NCBI RefSeq assembly: GCF_945952095.1
Contig: NZ_CAMFHL010000010.1
Span: forward strand, 3,037-67,036
DNA: 64,000 nucleotides
Direction of reading: 5' to 3'
From: an uncultured Arsenicibacter sp.
GTDB lineage: Bacteria > Bacteroidota > Bacteroidia > Cytophagales > Spirosomataceae
The notes beneath the pieces were generated by a model. That model did not search any database. It was not told the DNA's origin and was given only the letters and a program-made list of their open reading frames with translations. The translations under genes and the position numbers were made by a program. Position 1 is the stretch's first letter, and each line of letters starts with the position of its first letter. Below, one piece after another: positions 54,958 to 62,486 of this stretch.

Positions 54958-55527
54958 ATGGAAGAGCTTATCACGTATTTGCTGCAGTTCGGTGATCTGG
55001 ATGCCGCGCAGCGGGCTTTGATTCAGGAAAAGGCCCGCTGGAAGACCGTTGGCAAGGGCGCCTATTTTGCCGAAGCCGGTAAGGTGTCTACGCAGATCGG
55101 GTATGTCACCGAAGGCGTGTTCCGGGTCTGTTACTACGACAAAACGGGCGATAGCTTTACCCGTTACTTTGTCTATGAGAACCGGTTTGTGGTCGATATG
55201 AACAGCTTCCGCGACGAAACCCCGTCGGCTGAGTACATCGAAGCGATTACTGACTGCCGCGTGCTGGTGTTTTCGAAGGCTGATTTCATGCAGCTATCTG
55301 CGCAGATTCCCGGCTGGGATGACATTTTCGTGAAAATCACCTCCTACGTACTGGAAAACAAACTGAAATTTACCGGTAATATGCTGGTGCAGGACGCGCT
55401 GCAGCGATACCTGAACTTTCTGGGCCATTACCCAGGCCTGGCCAACCGGGTACCGCTCAACATGCTGGCGTCCTATCTGGGCATTACTCCCTCATCGCTG
55501 AGCCGGATCCGGAAAAATATCCCCTGA
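54958..55527 (+). CDS. Crp/Fnr-family transcriptional regulator
   Basis: A 189-residue regulator. The N-terminal cyclic-nucleotide-binding-type beta barrel (about 20-120) has GAYFAEAGKVSTQIGYVTEGVF and the long dimer helix follows. The C-terminal HTH is short (PLNMLASYLGITPSSLSRIRK), as in many Bacteroidota Crp-like proteins. The typical cAMP-binding Arg-Ser pair is not evident, so the effector is unclear. It is followed 75 bp later by an HD phosphohydrolase gene on the same strand. Confidence 0.88.
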   Translation: MEELITYLLQFGDLDAAQRALIQEKARWKTVGKGAYFAEAGKVSTQIGYVTEGVFRVCYYDKTGDSFTRYFVYENRFVVDMNSFRDETPSAEYIEAITDCRVLVFSKADFMQLSAQIPGWDDIFVKITSYVLENKLKFTGNMLVQDALQRYLNFLGHYPGLANRVPLNMLASYLGITPSSLSRIRKNIP

Positions 55528-55602
55528 CCGCATTTCTTGTCATTTGGCAATTGCGGTTCGCCGGTGGTGACTGAATTTTGTGGCATAAACCAACACAAGC
55601 CG

Positions 55603-56193
55603 ATGGAAATAACGGATCTTTTCAGACAAATCGAGTTTATTAAGGAAGTAGACAAACTCAAGTATATTGTCCGCAAAACAAAGCTGTTTAACAGTGACCG
55701 GAACGAAAACGATGCCGAACACAGCTGGCATTTAGCCCTGATGGCGATTGTTCTGGGCGGTCATGCAAACGTGCCGGTTGATGTGCTCAAGGTCGTTAAG
55801 ATGCTGCTGATCCATGATATTGTCGAGATTGATGCCGGCGACACCTTTATTTACGACACGCAGAAAAGCCACGACAACACCGCCGAAGAGCGGGCGGCCG
55901 CCAACCGGATTTTCGGTCTCCTGCCCGAAGCCCAGGCGGTTGAGCTGATTGCGGTCTGGGAGGAATTTGAAGCGCATCAGACCAACGAGGCGAAGTTTGC
56001 CCGCGCGATGGACCGGCTTGAGCCGCTGCTACAGAACACCTCCAACAATGGCGGGACCTGGGCCGAATTCGGGGTGACCTACGAAAAGGTCTATGCCAAA
56101 AAGCAGGTCATTCAGGAAGGCTCCGCCACCATCTGGCAATACGCCGAACAACTGATCAACGAAAGCGTCGAGTCCGGGATTTTAGAGCGGTAG
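55603..56193 (+). CDS. HD-domain phosphohydrolase (YfbR/HDDC2-like)
   Basis: From the ATG at 55603 this is 196 residues; the earlier frame upstream overlaps the regulator's 3' side without a likely start. The HD metal site is complete: FNSDRNENDAEHSWHLALM (His), LLIHDIVEIDAGD (HD) and a later Asp in ARAMDRLEPLL. The family includes 5'-deoxynucleotidases that dephosphorylate deoxynucleoside monophosphates. Together with the upstream Crp-type regulator it may form one transcript. The exact substrate is inferred only from family membership. Confidence 0.85.
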   Translation: MEITDLFRQIEFIKEVDKLKYIVRKTKLFNSDRNENDAEHSWHLALMAIVLGGHANVPVDVLKVVKMLLIHDIVEIDAGDTFIYDTQKSHDNTAEERAAANRIFGLLPEAQAVELIAVWEEFEAHQTNEAKFARAMDRLEPLLQNTSNNGGTWAEFGVTYEKVYAKKQVIQEGSATIWQYAEQLINESVESGILER

Positions 56194-56335
56194 GGTGGGG
56201 ATAGAAAGAAATTGTAATAGTCGATAAAAGAGTAAATTATTCTGATAAAGTAGTGCTGAAAATCATTGATATGAATACAGACTATAGTTATCATTGTGAA
56301 TGTTTAATGATTTTATTAGACTATTCACTAAATTG

Positions 56336-56348
56336 ACTTTTTAAAAGT
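56336..56348. promoter_or_regulatory. Palindrome ACTTTTTAAAAGT before the nuclease/ATPase operon
   Basis: A perfect 6-bp inverted repeat with one central base lies in the AT-rich 183-bp gap, 29 bp before the start of the first operon gene. It may be an operator. No regulator gene is adjacent. Confidence 0.25.
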
Positions 56349-56376
56349 TGATACTTCCTGCCACACTATAGCACTA

Positions 56377-58599
56377 ATGCTTACAGACATTGTATACCCC
56401 GCTACTGAAGAATATCGCACCGGTACTGAAAACGAACCGCTTTCCTTTTACATGGAAGCCCTTGTTGAAAGCAACCGGCTCGATTTGTTGTTGGGCTATT
56501 TCAGCTCGTCGGCATTGCGGGTGTTATCGGTAGGGGTAGCTAAGTTTATCAGTAACGGTGGCCGGATGCGGCTGATCATTAATCATATTCTTTCTGCGCA
56601 GGATAAAGCCGCTGTCGTGCAGGGGCAACATACGGACAGCAGGCAGTATGCGTTCACCGCCGAAGATTTTTATACCCTTAAACACTCCTTAGACGACTAC
56701 GGACACCATTTTTTTAACTGCTTAGCGTGGCTTATTGCGTCTGAACGCCTTCAGATCCGCGCCATCCGGCCCAAAAGCCGGCGTGGCATTGCGCATTACA
56801 AATCAGGAATATTCTACGACGGAACTAACCAGGTAAGGTTCAAAGGTTCCTGCAATTTCACGGCCTCGGGTTTGCTGGAAAATCTGGAAGAACTCGATGT
56901 CAGGTTATCCTGGCAATCCGCGCAGCAGCCGTTTACTGAGTACGAAGCCTATTTCCAGCAGTTATTTACCGGAACAAGTGACTATGCTGAACTCATCCCG
57001 TCTGCTGATATTGAAGAAGCGATCCGGCGCGAATATCGGGTCAAGGAATTAGACGAGCTGTTGGCCGACGAGCAACAGTTAGCGTCAACACTAGCAAAAC
57101 AATCACGCCATAAACGACACCAAAAAGCGGTAGAAAAAATCTTGCAGAAAATAGAAACATACCTAAGCGCTCCCCGTTTTCCATACGAAAGCGGTCCTAG
57201 ACCCTATCAGCAGGATGCATACCAAAAGTGGGTCGGCAACAACTACAAAGGTATTTTTGCGATGGCGACAGGCACCGGTAAGACGATTACGTCGCTCAAC
57301 TGTGTGCTGAATGAATACCGGCAAGCCCAACAATATCAGGCTGTTATTCTAGTGCCGACAACGGTATTGGTGGAGCAATGGACCCAAGAGTGCCGTAAGT
57401 TCAACTTTCGCGAAATCATCAGCGTTTCGTCAAAATCGCCCGGATGGCAGGCTGAGTTAGGGCGTATCGGAAGCCAATTGAGATTTGGCGTTAAGTTGTC
57501 GTTTATCATTATCGTTACATATAAATCGTTTACAAATGCTCAGTTTCAGGGCTATTTTAGACGACTGCCTGCTCAAACCGTTTTGTTGGCCGACGAAGCC
57601 CATAACATTGCCTCACCTACAGTGGCACGGCTGCTCGATGGTGTTCATCTGCAGAAACGGATCGGCCTTTCTGCTACGCCCAAACGCGTGTATGACCCCG
57701 TTGGCAGCGCACAAATGGAAGCTTTTTTTGAGGATAAAGAACCGTATACGTATAGCTTCTCCATGGAGCGGGCAATTGATGAGGGGATACTTTGCCCATA
57801 CTATTACTATCCGTACCTTGTCAGCCTGACGCCTGACGAAATGGTAGCCTATTCTGAAATTTCGGCCAAACTTGCCAAACTTTACAGTCGCGGTAAGAAC
57901 GACGAAAAGGCGTCGGCGCAGGTCGAAATGCTGCTTATGCAGCGGAAACGGATTATTCACAAGGCAAAGGGGAAATTAACGGCTTTTGAGCATATCTTAA
58001 ACGACATTATTACGCGGAGAGATAAGATTGATTACACGCTTGTTTATGCTCCCGAAGGCTATTACGATGAAAACGAATTTGATGGAGATGCCTTTCCGGC
58101 GCTCTCCGATGATAACCGCATTATTGATTTTTACGCATCCATCATCCGGCGGCTTTCGCCGGACACAACCGTTGCGCAGTACACAAGCGACTCCGCCGAC
58201 AAGGAACTGACCCTTAAACAGTTTGAACAGGGACAAATCAACGCGCTGCTGTCGATGAAATGCCTGGATGAAGGCGTCGATATCCCCCGAACGGAGCAGG
58301 CTGTGTTTTGTTCGAGCACCGGCAATCCAAGGCAGTTTATTCAACGGCGGGGGCGTATCCTGCGGCAGCACCCGGCCAAGTCGTTTGCGTATATTTATGA
58401 CATGGTGGTGATCCCCGACACAAACCCGGCGACCCCCGATTTTGACCTTGAACGCAACCTGATGCAGAAGGAATTGGAACGGGTTGTCCACTTTGCGTTT
58501 ATGGCAATTAATAAATACGAAGCCACAAGTATATTTAAGGACGTTTGCGCCCTTTATGGACTAAACTTAGATACCATTCATACCGATTTAATGGCCTGA
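56377..58599 (+). CDS. PLD-type nuclease fused to SF2 DEAD/DEAH helicase
   Basis: A 740-residue protein. The N-terminal phospholipase-D-type nuclease domain (about 1-200) carries H140-x-K142 and N160 in HYKSGIFYDGTNQVRFK and GSCNFTASGLLENLEELD, a single complete active site. The helicase has ATGTGKT (K302), DEAH (406-409), LSATPKR, and C-terminal motifs with SMKCLDEGVDIPRTEQAVF and QFIQRRGRILRQHP. Similar PLD-helicase fusions occur in several phage-defence loci. It heads a packed operon: the next gene starts 4 bp after its stop. It would unwind or translocate on DNA and cut it. Confidence 0.9.
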   Translation: MLTDIVYPATEEYRTGTENEPLSFYMEALVESNRLDLLLGYFSSSALRVLSVGVAKFISNGGRMRLIINHILSAQDKAAVVQGQHTDSRQYAFTAEDFYTLKHSLDDYGHHFFNCLAWLIASERLQIRAIRPKSRRGIAHYKSGIFYDGTNQVRFKGSCNFTASGLLENLEELDVRLSWQSAQQPFTEYEAYFQQLFTGTSDYAELIPSADIEEAIRREYRVKELDELLADEQQLASTLAKQSRHKRHQKAVEKILQKIETYLSAPRFPYESGPRPYQQDAYQKWVGNNYKGIFAMATGTGKTITSLNCVLNEYRQAQQYQAVILVPTTVLVEQWTQECRKFNFREIISVSSKSPGWQAELGRIGSQLRFGVKLSFIIIVTYKSFTNAQFQGYFRRLPAQTVLLADEAHNIASPTVARLLDGVHLQKRIGLSATPKRVYDPVGSAQMEAFFEDKEPYTYSFSMERAIDEGILCPYYYYPYLVSLTPDEMVAYSEISAKLAKLYSRGKNDEKASAQVEMLLMQRKRIIHKAKGKLTAFEHILNDIITRRDKIDYTLVYAPEGYYDENEFDGDAFPALSDDNRIIDFYASIIRRLSPDTTVAQYTSDSADKELTLKQFEQGQINALLSMKCLDEGVDIPRTEQAVFCSSTGNPRQFIQRRGRILRQHPAKSFAYIYDMVVIPDTNPATPDFDLERNLMQKELERVVHFAFMAINKYEATSIFKDVCALYGLNLDTIHTDLMA

Positions 58600-58603
58600 T
58601 TTT

Positions 58604-58837
58604 ATGATGCAGATTGATGTAGTAAAGGCATTTCTGGAAGACCCTGCGATACAGAAAAAATACGGCATCACCGCCGGACAGGTAGCGCAAATGACCTTGA
58701 GTACGCCGTTTAGCGGCGAAGCAGGCATTTTTGTTGATCTTGTTCGCCGTATGGTGAAAGAACTAGAAGATCAAAATACAACCACAAACGCAGCTGCTCA
58801 GCGCTTGAACGCCCACCTCGAAAACACCCTTCGCTAA
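58604..58837 (+). CDS. Small acidic/helical protein of the nuclease/ATPase operon
   Basis: A 77-residue protein, predicted mostly alpha-helical (VVKAFLEDPAIQKKYG, AGIFVDLVRRMVKELEDQ, AAQRLNAHLENTLR). No family is recognised. It starts 4 bp after the PLD-helicase gene and ends 2 bp before the ATPase gene, so translation is coupled to both. A small subunit in this position suggests an adaptor that joins the helicase and ATPase, but that is inference. Confidence 0.75.
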   Translation: MMQIDVVKAFLEDPAIQKKYGITAGQVAQMTLSTPFSGEAGIFVDLVRRMVKELEDQNTTTNAAAQRLNAHLENTLR

Positions 58838-58839
58838 CC

Positions 58840-61086
58840 ATGCTTATTAACCGGATTACGTTAACCAATTTCCTGTGCTATTACGGCACTGATAATGAAT
58901 TCGCGTTTGCCGAAGGACTGAATATTGTTTTAGGCGCAAACGGCTATGGCAAATCAAAACTGTATGATGCGTTTCAGTGGGTATTTAAGGATGGCATAAC
59001 CGACAACTCTCCCAATGCCGCACCGGGCGGTATCAGAAAGACGAACCAGGTAAAGGGAGATTTAGTGTCTGAAAAAGCCAAAACTGACTGTGAGGTCGGG
59101 GCATTTGTAGAGTCTAGGGTGGTAATTGAAGTTGAGTACCCACGAAATAGTCATAACTACGTTGCTCAAAAGAAGTATCAGCTTATCCGGTCTTATCGGG
59201 TCCGGAAAACAGACGATAGAACATGGGCTGAACCCGCTCAAAGCGAATTTGCCTTATTGGAATTCGATATTGTTTCCTACAAGCCGGTTCCTGAACAGAA
59301 ACACGATGAAATCCTGCAACGCCTGATTCCGACTGATGTAATGCCTTATGTATGGTTTCAGGGTGAACGCGGGATTAACCGGCTGATTGACACGACAAGC
59401 AACAACGCACTGCGGGATGTAATTAAGCATTTGTCGGACATTAACCGGTGGGATCGTTACATCGAAACGACCGAAAAAGCACATAAAACAGCACAGAATG
59501 CATTTGATATTGCTTTACGAACATCGGAGAAAGATAGAAAGGAAATATTAGGGTTGCAAACTGACAGGGATCAGCTAAATGCAACAATTAAAAGACTGGA
59601 GCGATTGATTTCAGAAGCCTCCCAAAATCAGCAGGCGGCTAAAGACCAACAGGAAAGCCTGCTGGCAAGCATCGAATTTGCCGAAATCATTCAGAGGCTG
59701 ACCGACAGCCGCAACAAAGCCGCTGCTGCCTATAAAGCCGCCGTAAAAGAATACGATGCGCTGGAAGCAGGGCTTAGCAAAAAGCTTTTCACAGATCATT
59801 GGGTATTGCTCGGGACAACCTCGCTCATTACCCGGTTTGAAGAGAAACTTTCCGCCTATGACGAGGCCACCGCTACGCGGAAAGCCAACGAAAACTTAAC
59901 GAGACAACTTTCCGAAAAGCTACAGATCCGCCTGCCGGAAAATGTGCCGGAGCCTATGTATGTGCGGCAAATGCTTGAGGCTGAACATTGCAAGGTCTGC
60001 GACCGGCCTGCCCCCAAAGGTTCTGATGCCTACGAAGCGATTATGAGCCTGTTAGTCCCCGAAAAACCGGCGGTAAGCTCTGCTGATACGCCTCGGCAAA
60101 ACCTGCGGCCTGTGTTCCGGCAGTTGAATAACACGGGCTTAACGTTGCAAAGCAGCATTGAAGGCGTTGAAGCACGGGTACGGCAGAGCATGGAACGCTT
60201 AGGTCAGGCAAGAACACAGATTGGTCTGCTCAAGGATGAGCTTGAGGCCAAAGAGCGTGAGTTGCGCGAGCAGGAGCAGTTGAGTAGTATTACGAATGCC
60301 CGTGACATTATCAATTCGATGCGGGTAGCATCGGGCGACATTGAAAAATACGGTAGCGAAATAACCCGCTTAAAGGGACAACAGGAAAGGCAGGAAAACC
60401 TACTAAAAGACATAACCGATAAACTGAACAAACTTTCGGAAGGGCAGGTGCCGGAAAAACTGCGGAAAAAGAAAGACCTGCTCCAGGACCTGAAAGAACT
60501 TGCCGGACGGGTTAAAGCCCATAAGTATCAGGAGTTAGTGAGTCAGCTGGAAGATGCTGCCAACGAACACTACCGGAATATCAATGGCCCGACCGGCGCC
60601 TTTTACGGAAAAATCCGGTTTATAGAAACCGGTACGCCGGACCGCGCCGACGGTGGCTACCGACCGGCAATTGTCGGGGCCGACGGCCGTGAGGTGGGAA
60701 ACCTCAACACCTCGTTGGTGAGTTCGCTGAAACTGTCGATTATCATGGCGATTGTGTCAGCCAACAAAACACGCAATTATGCTGCGTTTTACCCCCTGAT
60801 TTCGGACGCTCCTGTCTCAGACTTCGATGTGGTGAAAACACTGACGTTCTTTCAGGAAACCGCCCGAACATTCCGGCAAAGTATCGTGATTGTGAAGGAA
60901 CTCCTCGTCGAAGACCCCGACCGTGAGGGACGCTATATGCCCGATTACGACCGCCTGCGTGAGCTACAGGCTACCGTAACGGCCGCCGGCAAAGCGTTGA
61001 CGGTATTTCAGCTCGATATGCCCGAAGGCGTCTCGACTATCCACCGGAGCGAAATCGAAGTCAGGATTCAGAATATTATTTGTTAG
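58840..61086 (+). CDS. Rad50/SMC-like ATPase with zinc hook (DndD-like)
   Basis: A 748-residue protein. The N-terminal ATPase lobe has LTNFLCYYG, Walker A GANGYGKSK (K38) and FQGERGINRLID. Two long coiled coils (about 205-330 and 440-590) flank a central C384-x-x-C387 zinc hook (HCKVCDRPAP), as in Rad50. The C-terminal lobe has Walker B-like FYPLISDAPVSDFD. The usual LSGGE-type signature is replaced by NLNTSLVSSLKLS. The domain plan and the D-A-P Walker B resemble DndD of DNA phosphorothioation systems. It likely bridges DNA and couples ATP use to the PLD-helicase or to a nuclease subunit. Confidence 0.85.
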   Translation: MLINRITLTNFLCYYGTDNEFAFAEGLNIVLGANGYGKSKLYDAFQWVFKDGITDNSPNAAPGGIRKTNQVKGDLVSEKAKTDCEVGAFVESRVVIEVEYPRNSHNYVAQKKYQLIRSYRVRKTDDRTWAEPAQSEFALLEFDIVSYKPVPEQKHDEILQRLIPTDVMPYVWFQGERGINRLIDTTSNNALRDVIKHLSDINRWDRYIETTEKAHKTAQNAFDIALRTSEKDRKEILGLQTDRDQLNATIKRLERLISEASQNQQAAKDQQESLLASIEFAEIIQRLTDSRNKAAAAYKAAVKEYDALEAGLSKKLFTDHWVLLGTTSLITRFEEKLSAYDEATATRKANENLTRQLSEKLQIRLPENVPEPMYVRQMLEAEHCKVCDRPAPKGSDAYEAIMSLLVPEKPAVSSADTPRQNLRPVFRQLNNTGLTLQSSIEGVEARVRQSMERLGQARTQIGLLKDELEAKERELREQEQLSSITNARDIINSMRVASGDIEKYGSEITRLKGQQERQENLLKDITDKLNKLSEGQVPEKLRKKKDLLQDLKELAGRVKAHKYQELVSQLEDAANEHYRNINGPTGAFYGKIRFIETGTPDRADGGYRPAIVGADGREVGNLNTSLVSSLKLSIIMAIVSANKTRNYAAFYPLISDAPVSDFDVVKTLTFFQETARTFRQSIVIVKELLVEDPDREGRYMPDYDRLRELQATVTAAGKALTVFQLDMPEGVSTIHRSEIEVRIQNIIC

Positions 61087-61938
61087 ATGGAAGAAACCTT
61101 TATCCCGATTACATCCGACTATGGCTTTAAGGCTACCTTCGGCAATGAAACGGATACCTTATTTCTCCGGACTGCTCTACAGGCGTTGATTAAATCGGAT
61201 GTACCGATTCGTGAGGTTCAGTTTGATAAAAATGCGTTTGAAGCCCTGACTGCCGAAAGCCGAAGCGGTATATTCGATTTGGCTTGTACAGACGAAAAGG
61301 GTGCGCATTTTATTGTGGAGATGCAGGTAGGCTATGCCCCCAATTTTATACAGCGTATGAAATTTTACGGTCTGCATAAATTCAACACCTTAGTTGATAA
61401 AGGACAGTATGATTACGCTAACCTGCCAAAGATTTACGCCATTGCATTGTTAGAGAAAAACATACTGCCAACCCCTGGCTACCACACAATCGCTAATCTC
61501 TGTAGCGAAACCGGTGAAATTATCGACGCTCAAATGACGTTTATAACAGTGGAGTTAGCTAAATTTGATCTATCGGTCACGCAAGTTCGAACGAACCTGG
61601 AAAAACTGGTTTACACAATGAAGACCTTAGATAAAACCCCTTTCGCGGAGTATCCTGATTTTTGGGATGAGGAATGGCTTCAGCGTGCCATTCAGGAACT
61701 GAATACGCGTGCTATGACTGCCGAGGAGCGTTATCAGTTTGCCCGTGTCACAGCTAAAAATGCGGAAGCTATATGGGCGGAAAAACGGAAGATTGATGAA
61801 GCAAAAGAAGAAGTAAAAGCTGCAACCGTGAGGAATGCGCTAAAAATGGGTTTACCCGTTGAACAGGCTGCTGCGTTAGCCGAAGTGCCGGTTGAGTTTG
61901 TCGAGCAAATCCGGCAGAAAATGGCTGACGGACAGTAA
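61087..61938 (+). CDS. Rpn-family PD-(D/E)XK nuclease
   Basis: A 283-residue protein whose ATG abuts the stop codon of the ATPase gene. The N-terminus FIPITSDYGFKATFGNETDT, the PD-(D/E)XK core in GIFDLACTDEKG and FIVEMQVG, and FIQRMKFYGLHKFN match the Rpn (recombination-promoting nuclease / putative transposase) family. The C-terminal part (AAALAEVPVEFVEQI) contains a short helix-turn-helix-like segment. Some Rpn proteins are phage-defence toxins controlled by a short protein made from the 3' end of the same gene. An in-frame ATG at 61714 could give a 74-residue version here. The gene may be an inserted extra nuclease of the operon. Confidence 0.85.
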   Translation: MEETFIPITSDYGFKATFGNETDTLFLRTALQALIKSDVPIREVQFDKNAFEALTAESRSGIFDLACTDEKGAHFIVEMQVGYAPNFIQRMKFYGLHKFNTLVDKGQYDYANLPKIYAIALLEKNILPTPGYHTIANLCSETGEIIDAQMTFITVELAKFDLSVTQVRTNLEKLVYTMKTLDKTPFAEYPDFWDEEWLQRAIQELNTRAMTAEERYQFARVTAKNAEAIWAEKRKIDEAKEEVKAATVRNALKMGLPVEQAAALAEVPVEFVEQIRQKMADGQ

Positions 61939-61967
61939 TCTTTTTAGTCGATAACTTTTCTACACCT

Positions 61968-62486
61968 ATGCCCACCTTAGCCGAACGGTTCGGAAAGAAA
62001 GAACCACGCTATCCCAACCGCTTCCGCGACCTCATGGAGCGGATTTCCCGCAAACGCGCCTTCGATACGTCGGCAGGGACGGAAGAAGAAAAATACGCGC
62101 AGGGAAAAGTATTCAGTAATTTTTATGAGTGCTTTATATATGCAACGATTATTGGCCTGCGTAAAGGCTACCGCGTGCCCTTTGATCGTGCATCTGAAGG
62201 AACAAAGTTTTTAATCGTCGACTCGTGGACACACCGCGATCTGGTTAATTACTTACTTATGTCCTTACTGGCAGTATCCGACATTGAGCTAATTGACCTG
62301 GAAGAATTGGATGAAGAGCAGACAGACGAAAAAGCTCTTGAACTGGTGAAACTCATGGAAGAATACGCCCACGGCGGCCTTGAATACATTCAATCTAGAC
62401 TTGAAGACGAACCCCACCTTTTTGAAGACCCTTATGGGGCGGTGGGGCTGTTGAAGGGTATAGCTTCAACTATAATCAACTTTTGA
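61968..62486 (+). CDS. Dnd-system-associated protein 4-like
   Basis: A 172-residue acidic protein. The middle FSNFYECFIYATIIGLRKGYRVPFD and the end LMEEYAHGGLEYIQSRLED resemble the pattern of the small Dnd system-associated protein 4 family, which occurs beside DNA phosphorothioation genes; the match is from memory, not a search. No catalytic motif is seen. It is 29 bp after the Rpn gene and ends in an 11-bp overlap with the convergent DUF262 gene, a sign of a compact defence locus. Confidence 0.6.
   Translation: MPTLAERFGKKEPRYPNRFRDLMERISRKRAFDTSAGTEEEKYAQGKVFSNFYECFIYATIIGLRKGYRVPFDRASEGTKFLIVDSWTHRDLVNYLLMSLLAVSDIELIDLEELDEEQTDEKALELVKLMEEYAHGGLEYIQSRLEDEPHLFEDPYGAVGLLKGIASTIINF

Noticed and set aside
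56377..61086. Assignment to DISARM
   Set aside because: DISARM needs a DUF1998 protein and usually a methylase; neither is present.
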